Counted from the first letter of the stretch, positions 8,522-15,912 are shown. The stretch is DNA of 25,240 bases from an uncultured Ruminococcus sp. (GCA_900319195.1 ONNL01000155.1:1-25240); one strand, 5' to 3'. Notes: generated from the letters alone by a model not told the origin. Numbers and translations are program-made.

Positions 8522-9096
8522 TTTGCAGCGTTTCTGCCGAGCTCGAATGCCTTTTTGTTGAGGTCAAGGAATTTTGCGGGAACACATTTCTCGACAGCCT
8601 GCTGCCAGAGCTCCTCGGGGAATCCGAGCTTTGTCGAGAGAACGCCCATGAGAACGACATTTGAAGCCTTTGCCGTACCTGCCTGCTCGGCAAGTGAGAG
8701 CGCGTCAACAGCAATAAGGTTCACGCCCTTGTCCTTTATTTTCTGTTCAAGACCCTCGGGATATGCTGCCGCACCTGTGATAACGGGCATGGGGTCTATC
8801 TGCTGAGTTGAGGTGACGATAGTGCCGCCCTTTTTGAGATAGGGGAGAGCTCTTGCAGCCTCAAGCAGCTCGAATGAGATAACAGCGTCAGCCTCGCCCT
8901 TTTCAACAACGGGTGAGTATACCTTGTCGCCGTATTTTACGTATGTGATAACGGAGCCGCCTCTCTGCGACATTCCGTGTACCTCGCTGACCTTTACGTC
9001 ATAGCCCTGTGCAATGAGGACATTTCCGAGAAGTCTTGACGCAAGCAGAGAACCCTGTCCGCCTACACCGACTATCATAACAGCTTTAGTTTCCAT
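8518..9096 (-). CDS. iorB: Indolepyruvate:ferredoxin oxidoreductase, beta subunit
   Basis: A 192-residue gamma-domain-type subunit of the IOR complex, which with IorA oxidatively decarboxylates aryl-pyruvates from aromatic amino acids to aryl-acetyl-CoA, reducing ferredoxin. The N-terminus has the family motif MIVGVGGQGSLLASRLLG, and EVHGMSQRGGSV follows at about residues 38-49; both are hallmarks of the IorB/PorG-like domain. Length is normal (about 190-200). An AGGAG lies upstream of the start. It is encoded downstream of iorA but separated from it by two small genes, which is unusual, since iorA and iorB are usually adjacent. The stop overlaps the lipoprotein start. Confidence 0.94.
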   Translation of the reverse strand: METKAVMIVGVGGQGSLLASRLLGNVLIAQGYDVKVSEVHGMSQRGGSVITYVKYGDKVYSPVVEKGEADAVISFELLEAARALPYLKKGGTIVTSTQQIDPMPVITGAAAYPEGLEQKIKDKGVNLIAVDALSLAEQAGTAKASNVVLMGVLSTKLGFPEELWQQAVEKCVPAKFLDLNKKAFELGRNAAK

Positions 9097-9116
9097 TATA
9101 TATTACTCCTATCAAA

Positions 9117-9524
9117 TCAATTTTCACTCTTGTATATCGTTTCAAGCTCGCCGTCAACGAATCCGAGCGCAACAGCCTCCGCACCCTTGAGGATACGGGC
9201 ATATTTGCCGCTTTCAAGGTATCCGCTTATAAGCTCCTTTGCAAAATTTCGGGAGTTTTCGCGGCTCTTGTCAGTCTCGTCGGAGCTGTCAACATAGAAC
9301 ATATCCTCCTCCGAGGTCCATACCTCCGAGCAAGCCCATTCGTCATCGCTCTCGTCGTACTTATCAGAGGCAATGAGCTGAATGCCGAACTCCGTGTTGT
9401 AAGCGTCGTCGCTCTCATCGTAGAGGTTGAAGCAGAATGCCCTCATTTCGTCGGGCATATCGTTGTTTTCGAGGAGATTATCGAGCCACCTGTCAAACTC
9501 CTCATAAATTTCGATCTGTATCAT
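9117..9524 (-). CDS. Acidic protein of unknown function within the ior operon
   Basis: A 135-residue, very acidic protein (many Asp/Glu, e.g. NLYDESDD and YDESDDEWACSEVWTSEED). No signal peptide or membrane segment is seen. The central part, ending DEWACSEVW, has the style of a widespread small family of uncharacterised proteins seen in Firmicutes and others; I cannot assign it. The start codon overlaps the stop of the preceding zinc-ribbon gene (ATGA) and iorB follows after 20 bases, so it is co-translated with the pathway genes. The C-terminal half (FAKELISGYLESGKYARILK) looks helical. Possible roles are chaperone or regulator of IOR, or an unrelated passenger. Confidence 0.65.
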   Translation of the reverse strand: MIQIEIYEEFDRWLDNLLENNDMPDEMRAFCFNLYDESDDAYNTEFGIQLIASDKYDESDDEWACSEVWTSEEDMFYVDSSDETDKSRENSRNFAKELISGYLESGKYARILKGAEAVALGFVDGELETIYKSEN

Positions 9525-9724
9525 GCTTTATCGCCTTTCGGTCTTTTGTATCTGAAAAAGTCCAGCTTTCCGCACTTTCCGCATTCGTATATGCTGAGCT
9601 CAAGAGGACCCGTGAAGGAGTCACTCCCGAGAAGCAATGCAAGCTTTCCGAGCCTGAAGCTCTTCGTCCCTTTGTATATCATGGGACTTCCGCAGTAAGC
9701 GCAGCTGTATTCCTTTATCTTCAT
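9521..9724 (-). CDS. Small zinc-ribbon protein directly downstream of iorA
   Basis: A 67-residue basic protein with two CxxC knuckles: CAYCGSPM at residues 8-15 and CGKCGKLDFF at about 48-57. The roughly 36 residues between the two knuckles form the ribbon. It ends in a Lys/Arg-rich tail (RYKRPKGDKA). It begins 3 bases after the iorA stop without a strong ribosome binding site of its own, so translational coupling is likely. Its 3' end overlaps the next gene by 4 bases. The four cysteines imply zinc or iron binding. No function is established; a role in IOR maturation is a guess from position only. Confidence 0.7.
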   Translation of the reverse strand: MKIKEYSCAYCGSPMIYKGTKSFRLGKLALLLGSDSFTGPLELSIYECGKCGKLDFFRYKRPKGDKA

Positions 9725-9727
9725 TGA

Positions 9728-11458
9728 TTATTCTATTGCGCCGACCTTGCACTGCTCCTGACAGATGCCGCAGCCTACGCACTGAGTATGGTCGATAACA
9801 GCCTTGCCGTCCTTTATCGAGATAGCAGGGCAGCCGAGCTGCATACACATCTTGCAGCCTACGCACTTGTCAGCATTTACCTTGAGCGGAGGATTGTGCT
9901 TTACATACTTGAGGAGTGCACACGGTCTGCGTGAGATGATAACAGAAGCCTCATCAGCAGCAAGCTCCTCCTTGATAGCAGCCTCAGTCTGTGCGAGGTT
10001 GTACGGGTCTGTAACACGTACTCTCTTTATGCCGAGCGAACGGCAGAGAGCTTCAAGGTCAACAGCGTAAGCAGGGTCGCCCTTGAGATTCTTTCCCGTT
10101 GTAGGGTTCTGCTGGTGACCTGTCATGCCTGTGATGGAGTTATCGAGAATGATAACTGTCGAATTGGAATCGTTGTATGCGATGTTTACAAGTCCCGTCA
10201 TACCGCTGTGCATGAAGGTAGAGTCACCGATGACTGCAACAGCCTTGTGCTCGTATTCGCCGCCGCGTGCCTTGTTGAAGCCGTGGAGTCCCGAAATTGA
10301 AGCACCCATGCAGATAGTTGTGTCAATAGCATTCAGCGGAGCGGAAGCACCGAGCGTATAGCATCCTATATCGCCCGAAACATATACGCCGAGCTTCTTT
10401 AAGCAGTAGAAAAGTCCTCTGTGCGGACATCCCGGGCACATAACAGGAGGTCTTATCGGGATATTCTCGTCGAGCTCGACATATTCCTTCTTCTCACCGA
10501 GAAGCTTCTCTGCGATAACGTCCTGGTGAAGCTCACCGATATAGCCGAATATCTCCTTGCCCTTTACGTTGTTGACACCGATGCTGCGGCAGTGCTCCTC
10601 GATTATGCCCTCGAGCTCCTCGATCACGTAAACGGTCTCGTATTTAGCGGCGAAGTCCTGAATGAGCTTTACAGGCATGGGGTTTACCATACCTATTTTA
10701 AGTACGGACGCTCTGTCTCCGAGAGCCTCCTTTACGTACTGATATGCAGCGCCGTTTGTGATAACTCCGAACTCAGCAGTGTCTGAAATTTCAACGCGGT
10801 TGAAGGGGCAATTCTCAGCGTACTCGATGAGCTGCTTTGTTCTCTCCTCAACAACGACGTGTCTCTTCTTTGCAAATGCAGGCACCATTACAAACTTCTG
10901 AGGGTCCTTCTTGTATTCCTTCAGACCGTTGTCAACTCTGTCTGCCATTTCAACGAGGCACTGTGAGTGTGCAACTCTTGTTGACATTCTCACGATGAAC
11001 GGAACATCGAACTTCTCCGAGAGGTCGTAGGCAAGCTTTACGAAGTCCTTTACCTCAGCGGAATCCGAAGGCTCGACCATAGGCACCTTTGAAGCGATAG
11101 CGTGGTGACGGCTGTCCTGCTCATTCTGAGAGGAGTGCATACCCTGATCATCCGCAACAGCGATGACCATACCTGCGTTCACGCCGGTGTAGCCTGCTGT
11201 GTAGAGCGGGTCTGCGGCAACATTGAGTCCTACGTGCTTCATGCCGCAGAAGCTTCTTGCACCTGCGATAGAAGCTCCGAGAGCGGTCTCCATTGCGACC
11301 TTCTCGTTGGGAGCCCATTCTGCGTACATTTCGTCGTACTTAGCCGCCTCCTCGGTGATCTCTGTGGAGGGTGTACCGGGATAGCTTGAAACTATCCGAC
11401 ATCCTGCCTCGTAAAGACCTCTTGCGAAGGCCTCGTTTCCAAGCATTAATTTGTTCAT
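9728..11458 (-). CDS. iorA: Indolepyruvate:ferredoxin oxidoreductase, alpha subunit
   Basis: This 576-residue subunit carries the thiamine-pyrophosphate and iron-sulfur centres of IOR. In order: an N-terminal pyrimidine-binding domain (IVSSYPGTPSTEITE, about residues 23-37, and EKVAMETALGASIAGARS); a CPGCPHRGLFYCLKKLG segment near 340; the TPP motif GDSTFMHSGMTGLVNIAYND near 410-430; and a C-terminal ferredoxin region. The latter has CVGCKMCMQLGCPAI and CVGCGICQEQCKVGAI, fitting two [4Fe-4S] clusters. Length is slightly short of 590-620 but complete. Start supported by AAAGGA about a dozen bases upstream. Preceded after 23 bases by the HAD gene with no terminator between, so it probably shares that gene's promoter. 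Confidence 0.96.
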   Translation of the reverse strand: MNKLMLGNEAFARGLYEAGCRIVSSYPGTPSTEITEEAAKYDEMYAEWAPNEKVAMETALGASIAGARSFCGMKHVGLNVAADPLYTAGYTGVNAGMVIAVADDQGMHSSQNEQDSRHHAIASKVPMVEPSDSAEVKDFVKLAYDLSEKFDVPFIVRMSTRVAHSQCLVEMADRVDNGLKEYKKDPQKFVMVPAFAKKRHVVVEERTKQLIEYAENCPFNRVEISDTAEFGVITNGAAYQYVKEALGDRASVLKIGMVNPMPVKLIQDFAAKYETVYVIEELEGIIEEHCRSIGVNNVKGKEIFGYIGELHQDVIAEKLLGEKKEYVELDENIPIRPPVMCPGCPHRGLFYCLKKLGVYVSGDIGCYTLGASAPLNAIDTTICMGASISGLHGFNKARGGEYEHKAVAVIGDSTFMHSGMTGLVNIAYNDSNSTVIILDNSITGMTGHQQNPTTGKNLKGDPAYAVDLEALCRSLGIKRVRVTDPYNLAQTEAAIKEELAADEASVIISRRPCALLKYVKHNPPLKVNADKCVGCKMCMQLGCPAISIKDGKAVIDHTQCVGCGICQEQCKVGAIE

Positions 11459-11481
11459 TTTATGTATTTTCCTTTCATATA

Positions 11482-12315
11482 TTATTCATTATAATGCGAA
11501 GCGAGCCATTTTGCCGCTCCGTTGTTATCGTTGGTATCTATCACGAAGTCCGCCGCCTTTTTCACTGCTTCATTCGCGTTGCCGACTGCTATCCTCACGT
11601 CAGCCTGTTCAAACATGGCGATGTCATTGAGATTGTCACCGAAGGCGACAACTCTGTCAAAGCCGTATTTCTCGCGGAGAAACTTCACTCCGTTAGCCTT
11701 TGAAGCCTCGTCGGAGAATATCTCAAGATAGTGCTTGCCCGTGTAGGTGTCAACGTAGAATTCATAGCTGATGCCCTCTGTCTGCATTGCGGTCTCGCGT
11801 ATCGGGAGCAGGGGCTCCATATCGCCTGTTGAAGCGAAATACACGACATCCCCGTCGTTCACAGAGTGCAGGTCACTGCATTCGGTTATCACCTGATCGG
11901 TGGTCGCGCGTCGGTTCTCGATATTTCCGCGCATAAGGTCGTTGACATACGGTGGATAGTACATATCGAGCCTGCCGTCCGTGACCCTGAACATCTGTAC
12001 ACCGACGTGATTCTCGCTGAATGCATCTATCAGCCTGTCCGCCTTGTCCCTCGGGATACAGGCTTTGCGGATGTATTCCGCATTTGCCCTGTCGTATATC
12101 TCAGCGCCGTTGTTGAGAATACAAGGGACACTGATATTCAGCCGTGAGGTTATGACCTCGGCAGTGTACATAGTACGGGCGGTCGCGTAGGTGAAGTGCA
12201 TACCGTCGGCTATGAGGGAGTTTATTGTTGAGATTGTGAAGTCGGAGAGTTCTGCGTTTGAGTTGAGCAGAGTCCCGTCGAGGTCGGAAATAAAAAGGGT
12301 ACTGATATGCGGCAC
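11482..12315 (-). CDS. HAD-superfamily Cof-type phosphatase
   Basis: A HAD hydrolase of the Cof/YbiV subfamily (about 275 residues), usually a sugar-phosphate or small-phosphate phosphatase. Motif I is FISDLDGTLLNS, motif II lies near YATARTMYTA, and motifs III/IV are VVAFGDNLNDIAMFEQADVR with GNANEAVK following. The start is uncertain. A longer in-frame ATG at 12411 lies upstream of a near-perfect promoter (12344-12372) and would not be transcribed from it. Downstream of the promoter the only standard start in frame is GTG at 12313-12315, which overlaps the AAGGAGG Shine-Dalgarno. An ATC codon at 12304-12306 sits at ideal spacing. I give the GTG. It is the apparent first gene of the iorA operon; whether its phosphatase activity relates to that pathway is unknown. 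Confidence 0.85.
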   Translation of the reverse strand: MPHISTLFISDLDGTLLNSNAELSDFTISTINSLIADGMHFTYATARTMYTAEVITSRLNISVPCILNNGAEIYDRANAEYIRKACIPRDKADRLIDAFSENHVGVQMFRVTDGRLDMYYPPYVNDLMRGNIENRRATTDQVITECSDLHSVNDGDVVYFASTGDMEPLLPIRETAMQTEGISYEFYVDTYTGKHYLEIFSDEASKANGVKFLREKYGFDRVVAFGDNLNDIAMFEQADVRIAVGNANEAVKKAADFVIDTNDNNGAAKWLASHYNE

Positions 12316-12343
12316 CTCCTTAGTATTAACGATACATAGATAT

Positions 12344-12372
12344 ATTATAGCATATATTGATAGAAATATCAA
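12344..12372 (-). promoter_or_regulatory. Sigma-A promoter for the HAD-ior-paaK operon
   Basis: TTGATA (12367-12372) and TATAAT (12344-12349) are 17 bases apart on the minus strand, with an extended -10 (TATGC before TATAAT). The predicted start of transcription is near 12337, just upstream of the AAGGAGG at 12315-12321. No terminator is visible between this point and 5242, so it may drive all eight genes. Confidence 0.85.
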
Positions 12373-12439
12373 GAGAGACGGAAAAGTTTCTGTGAGAGAA
12401 TTTTTTGTCAATTGGTATCAGCTTGCGAACACTGGTCTT

Positions 12440-12475
12440 ACATACAAAAAGCAGAAACCTCCCGGCTTCTGCTTT
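12440..12475 (-). terminator. Rho-independent terminator after the PP2C gene
   Basis: AAAGCAGAA at 12448-12456 pairs with TTCTGCTTT at 12467-12475. On the minus strand the stem starts 4 bases after the phosphatase stop codon and is followed by TTTTTGTATG. It separates this operon from the downstream HAD promoter. Confidence 0.85.
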
Positions 12476-12478
12476 GCT

Positions 12479-13225
12479 TCAATATTTCACCATTGCCACA
12501 ACTGTGATATTATCATTGGTATTATTCGCTATCGCTCGCTCGATCAGCATTTCAAGCCGTCTCGGGAGCGCCTTCGGGAGCTCGAGTATCTTCTCCATAT
12601 CAATAGGCGACACATAGTCCGAAAGTCCGTCCGTACACAAAAGCAGCAGGTCGCCGTACTGCATACCGCCGTCAATGCTCATAATATCGACCTTCGGCTT
12701 GGTATTGGTATTTCCAAACGCCGGGAAGATGATGTTCCTGTGTACATGAGTGCGGCGCTGTTCAAGTGTTATCGAGCCCTCCTCATACAGCAATTGCACG
12801 AGGGACTGGTCGCGCGTCAGCTGAGTGAGCCGACCTCCGCGGAAGCGATAGAGCCGCGAATCTCCAACGTTGAATGAGAGTATCCTGTCATTTTCGTCAA
12901 CAGCGATACCGCAGAGCGTGCACTGCATATTGTGCACCTCGGGGTCGTTTCGGCTGTACTCCGCAAGCGTGTTATGTATCTCCATGAGCCTTGAATCAAG
13001 GTGAGTACGGCTGTTGTAGCGCATATCCCTGAGCATTTCAAGGCACATTCCCGACGCTACCTCGCCCGAGCGCTCACCCGAGACTCCGTCCGAGACCGCC
13101 GCGATGAACGGCGAATTTATATTCTGTTCCGTCCTGCCCTCGCAGAGCACGCTCCCGCCTATGAGCAGCGTGTCCTCGTTATGCGAGACAAGACCTGTAT
13201 CAGTGATTCCGCAGCAATAATACAT
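12479..13225 (-). CDS. PP2C-family serine/threonine phosphatase
   Basis: A 248-residue soluble metal-dependent protein phosphatase (PPM/Stp type). Metal-ligand motifs are all present: CGITDTGLVSHNEDT at the N-terminus, AVSDGVSGERSGEVAS near residues 43-58, FNVGDSRLYRFRGG near 118-131, LLLCTDGLSDYVSP near 194-207 and NTNDNITVVAM at the C-terminus. Length equals typical bacterial PrpC/Stp enzymes. These normally reverse phosphorylation by Hanks-type kinases, but no such kinase is in the window. Its ATG lies 3 bases after the tatD stop codon, so it is the last gene of the LCP-tatD-phosphatase operon. The target is unknown; proximity to an LCP envelope gene hints at cell-wall regulation. Confidence 0.93.
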   Translation of the reverse strand: MYYCCGITDTGLVSHNEDTLLIGGSVLCEGRTEQNINSPFIAAVSDGVSGERSGEVASGMCLEMLRDMRYNSRTHLDSRLMEIHNTLAEYSRNDPEVHNMQCTLCGIAVDENDRILSFNVGDSRLYRFRGGRLTQLTRDQSLVQLLYEEGSITLEQRRTHVHRNIIFPAFGNTNTKPKVDIMSIDGGMQYGDLLLLCTDGLSDYVSPIDMEKILELPKALPRRLEMLIERAIANNTNDNITVVAMVKY

Positions 13226-13228
13226 AGT

Positions 13229-13999
13229 CTATCCAATCCCGTAAAATTTCATTGCATTCGCACAGGTGAGGTCGAGTATCTCCTGCGCAGTCATTCCCTT
13301 TGTCCTTCCCGCAGCCTCAGCAGTATACGGTATCATGAGGCTGTTGCTCCGCTTGCTTCTGAACGGCTCGGGAGCCATATACGGACAGTCCGTCTCAAGA
13401 AGCAGTCTGTCATTCGGTATGACTTCAAGTGCACGGTGAGCCTTCTTTGCATTCTTGAATGTGAGCACTCCCGTGAAGCCGATATACATACCGAGCTTTA
13501 TTACTTCCTTTGCTGTCTCTGCCGAATAGCTGAAGCAGTGCATGACACCTTTGGGATGATATTCCCTGAGTATGCTCATCGTGTCCTCGCAGGCATCACG
13601 GCTGTGGACGATTATCGGCATATCGAGCTCCTTTGCGAGCACTACCTGCTCGGTGAAAACTCTTACCTGCTCAGCCTTGTCATCGGTGCCGTAGTGGTAG
13701 TCGAGACCTATCTCGCCTATGGCACGTATCTTTTTATCCGAGACTATCCTCTCGCGGAGAGTGCTGATGTAGCCGGCGGGCATCTGAGCGGCAAACTCGG
13801 GGTGTATGCCTGCCGCCGCGTAGAGCCTGTCGTATTTTGCGGCAAGCTCGCAATTCTGTGCGGTGTCCTCGAGGTTTGTGGAGACGAGCACAGCATAGCG
13901 CAGTCCGTTTTCAAACATATCCGCAATAAGCTCGTCACGGTCGCCGTCGAATGCGGAGTCGGCATAGTGCGAGTGCGTATCGAAGATATTCTCAGGCAT
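13229..13999 (-). CDS. tatD: TatD-family metal-dependent hydrolase (DNase)
   Basis: A 256-residue TIM-barrel amidohydrolase of the TatD/YcfH type. Metal-site residues are visible in order: FDTHSHY at the N-terminus (HxH), GEIGLDYHYG near residue 95 (Glu bridge), IVHSRDA near 130, HCFS near 155 and LETDCPYMAPEPFRS near 205. Family members have 3'-5' exonuclease or other hydrolase activity; substrates in vivo are often uncertain. It overlaps the LCP stop by 8 bases and is followed closely by the PP2C gene. A radical SAM protein of the TatD-associated family is encoded 3.7 kb away on the other strand (17,656-18,285), whereas the two are normally neighbours or fused. Confidence 0.94.
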   Translation of the reverse strand: MPENIFDTHSHYADSAFDGDRDELIADMFENGLRYAVLVSTNLEDTAQNCELAAKYDRLYAAAGIHPEFAAQMPAGYISTLRERIVSDKKIRAIGEIGLDYHYGTDDKAEQVRVFTEQVVLAKELDMPIIVHSRDACEDTMSILREYHPKGVMHCFSYSAETAKEVIKLGMYIGFTGVLTFKNAKKAHRALEVIPNDRLLLETDCPYMAPEPFRSKRSNSLMIPYTAEAAGRTKGMTAQEILDLTCANAMKFYGIG

Positions 14000-14885
14000 C
14001 TTTTCTGTCCTCTGCGAAATACTCGGTGGGGAGATTGCTGATGAATGAACTGCTCGGTACGAAGTCGTCGCCCGATTCGGTGCCGTCTATAACAATTGAA
14101 AGTCCCATTGATGTGCCATAGTTGAACATATATTTTATCGCATTTTTCTTCTTGCCGTAGTCAACTGAGGTAACATCGGTCTTTGTGACCATGTTGATTA
14201 TCGTATCAAAGTTCATGTCGAAGCTGTCCGCGATACGCTTTGTGTCTGTCTGGTTCACCATGTTGGAGAGGAGCGAAGCCGTTCTGAATGCGCGTCCGAA
14301 TTCTCCGTCGTCGAAGAGCGGATATGTCACGAATTTTTCTATCTGCTCCGAGTTGAGATACTGCTCGGGCACGTCCTTCTGGAGACCAACGATATCAACG
14401 TCAACACCGAAGGTCACGCCGCCGAAGATGTCACAGACCTTCTTGAATGCGTCGGGACCGAATACCATGTATCTGTCAATATTCACGCCGATAGCGGTCT
14501 GTACGAATTCCCTTGCCGCGTCTCCGCCGCCGCGCTCGTATGAGCCCTTGAGCGACTCCTGACTGCCGTTCACGACTGCGACTGAGTTTGAAGGAACGCC
14601 TATAAACAGGAGCTTCTTATCCCTCGGGATAGAGCGCATGAGTACGAAGGTCGAGGAGCATTCCATTTCCGGTTCGTCGAGAATGAGCAGGAGCGTGTGG
14701 CTGTCCTCATAGCTTGCGGTAGCTATGCCGTTACGTGGCTGAGGCTTCGGGGGAGCCTCCTCCTTGCCTATGCCGAGGTATTTGTAAAGTCCGAAGGCAA
14801 GCCCGCCAACGACTAAAAGACCTATGAAGATGGTGAGCAGGTAGGGGATAGCTATGCGTCCTGTTTTCTGTTTGTTCTCTGACAT
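13992..14885 (-). CDS. LytR-CpsA-Psr (LCP) family protein, divergent
   Basis: A 297-residue membrane-anchored extracellular protein. A short basic N-terminus precedes one membrane helix (about residues 11-33, IAIPYLLTIFIGLLVVGGLA) and a proline-rich linker. The LCP domain is visible from about residue 62: LMRSIPRDKKLLFIGVP, a GGGDAAREFVQTAIG helix, VNIDRYMVFG and the CDIFGGVTFGVDVDI strand. LCP enzymes transfer undecaprenyl-linked polymers such as teichoic acids or capsule to peptidoglycan. The core is present, but the first arginine/aspartate motif (usually RxDxM) is replaced by LDEPEMECSSTF, so activity is uncertain. AAAGGAG precedes the ATG. It is the first gene of a three-gene operon; the upstream gap holds the DnaA-box-like cluster. 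Confidence 0.8.
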   Translation of the reverse strand: MSENKQKTGRIAIPYLLTIFIGLLVVGGLAFGLYKYLGIGKEEAPPKPQPRNGIATASYEDSHTLLLILDEPEMECSSTFVLMRSIPRDKKLLFIGVPSNSVAVVNGSQESLKGSYERGGGDAAREFVQTAIGVNIDRYMVFGPDAFKKVCDIFGGVTFGVDVDIVGLQKDVPEQYLNSEQIEKFVTYPLFDDGEFGRAFRTASLLSNMVNQTDTKRIADSFDMNFDTIINMVTKTDVTSVDYGKKKNAIKYMFNYGTSMGLSIVIDGTESGDDFVPSSSFISNLPTEYFAEDRKDA

Positions 14886-14927
14886 TTTGGTTTCTCCTTT
14901 CAGAATCTACTGATCGTATAAATCAGC

Positions 14928-15087
14928 ATAAAAAATATTCACTGTAAAATGAATACAATAATTTTTGAACCGGGTGATGTTGAAAACTATTTGTGGAAAT
15001 ACCTTTATCAACAAAGTTTTCAACATTTTCCACATCAAAACTCGTCCGCGGAATGTTTAAACACATTGTTCAACAGTCTGTTGAAAA
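14928..15087. other. AT-rich tract plus cluster of DnaA-box-like 9-mers (candidate origin or DnaA-binding locus)
   Basis: Within 110 bases lie seven sites like the DnaA box TTATNCACA: TTTTCAACA (minus, 14978-14986), ATTTCCACA (minus, 14992-15000), TTATCAACA (plus, 15005-15013), TTTTCAACA (plus, 15017-15025), TTTTCCACA (plus, 15026-15034, abutting the previous), TGTTCAACA (plus, 15067-15075) and TTTTCAACA (minus, 15079-15087). Two differ from TTATCCACA at one position; four differ at two and one at three. To the left, a GC-rich CACCCGG (minus strand) separates the first box from an AT-rich tract at 14928-14970. A perfect palindrome TGTTTAAACA lies at 15054-15063. Gene strand flips around this place. 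No dnaA, dnaN or gyrB is in the window, so it may be an origin, or a DnaA-titrating or regulatory cluster. Confidence 0.6.
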
Positions 15088-15116
15088 CGAACGGGCGTTC
15101 ATTTTCAAGTTTGCAC

Positions 15117-15144
15117 TTGAAATATTCTGTGAATGTGGTATAAT
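15117..15144 (+). promoter_or_regulatory. Sigma-A promoter directed against the 3' end of the SLOG gene
   Basis: TTGAAA (15117-15122) and TATAAT (15139-15144) are 16 bases apart, with TGG before the -10 (extended type). An inverted repeat TTTCAAGT/ACTTGAAA at 15103-15110/15115-15122 overlaps the -35 and could be an operator. Transcription would start near 15151 and run antisense into the gene ending at 15158. No plus-strand gene follows until alr, so an antisense or small RNA is the simplest product. Confidence 0.6.
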
Positions 15145-15157
15145 GTTATTGTACGGT

Positions 15158-15847
15158 TCAGTACGGGGAGTCAAAGACATTCTCCATGAACGATATATCG
15201 CGCTTTATACTGCGTATATCGGCTCCTGAATCGTCTATGATACGGTAAATGTCCTCTGTCCCGAAGCGGCATATCCTGCGTCCGCTGCGGTAGGCATAGT
15301 TCACTGTCTGCGATGTCCCCGAGAATGAGGCACCACTGTTGAGAAAGGCTATCACCGCTGACGAATGGTCTACCATGAAGTAGTTTCGGTCGCGGTAGAG
15401 GTATTTCCCGCTTTCAAACTTGCTGTAAACTGCGTTGGGGTCACTGCTGACCGTAACGAGAACATCAGCACCGTTTTCAACTCTGCAAAGCAGGCGGCGG
15501 TTGTATTCCGAGAAGCCCTCGGCGTGCCTTAGATAAGGCATTGCTCCGATGAGCCTTATGCTGCTCCCGTGGCTTTTCTTTTCGAGTATATACTCGGCAG
15601 CCCAGAGGTCTGCGCCCGTTGCAAGACCGCTTATGAAGTTGACATAGCCGCGCTCAGCCGCCATGTCGATGTATCTGTAAAGCATGAGCTTTACAGCAGT
15701 GACGGTCATATTTTTATAGAGCGGGTCGTTGTTATAGGGCAGGATGCTTTTTTCGCGGTGCCCCGTTATGCATACGGTCTCTTTGGCACTGCACGAAAAT
15801 TCATCTGTGCACAGCACATCCTTCCCCGAAACGAGCGAGGTCAGCAT
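15158..15847 (-). CDS. SLOG-superfamily protein (DUF1273/YpsA-like)
   Basis: A 229-residue soluble protein of the SLOG/DUF1273 group. It has the N-terminal phrase VCITGHREKS, then FISGLATGADLWAAEYILEK, a Rossmann-like nucleotide-binding arrangement, and later RDRNYFMVDHSSAVIAFLNS and GTSQTVNYAYRSGR. SLOG proteins bind nucleotides or related ligands; YpsA affects cell division and stress in some Firmicutes. The first in-frame ATG (15910) coincides with the predicted transcription start and lacks a ribosome binding site. ATG at 15847 has GGAGG 7 bases upstream, so that start is used. It has its own strong promoter and lies between the DnaA-box-like cluster and alr. No terminator follows; an opposing promoter starts 14 bases beyond its stop. 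Confidence 0.8.
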   Translation of the reverse strand: MLTSLVSGKDVLCTDEFSCSAKETVCITGHREKSILPYNNDPLYKNMTVTAVKLMLYRYIDMAAERGYVNFISGLATGADLWAAEYILEKKSHGSSIRLIGAMPYLRHAEGFSEYNRRLLCRVENGADVLVTVSSDPNAVYSKFESGKYLYRDRNYFMVDHSSAVIAFLNSGASFSGTSQTVNYAYRSGRRICRFGTEDIYRIIDDSGADIRSIKRDISFMENVFDSPY

Positions 15848-15912
15848 AAACACACCTCCGTGAAAACGTTCTTTGCCATCGGCATTCAATTCTGTATGAA
15901 TGCACTCCATAC

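Noticed and set aside
12316..12411. Hydrophobic N-terminal extension of the HAD protein as a membrane anchor
   Set aside because: The extension is encoded across the -35 and -10 boxes of the gene's own promoter, so it would not be transcribed from there.
13001..14041. Long plus-strand frame of 346 codons
   Set aside because: It is antisense to the PP2C phosphatase, TatD and LCP genes, which have full motifs and ribosome binding sites. Its translation shows no domain.
15054..15063. TGTTTAAACA palindrome as an independent operator
   Set aside because: A single 10-base AT-rich palindrome within the DnaA-box-like cluster is not enough to claim a separate site.
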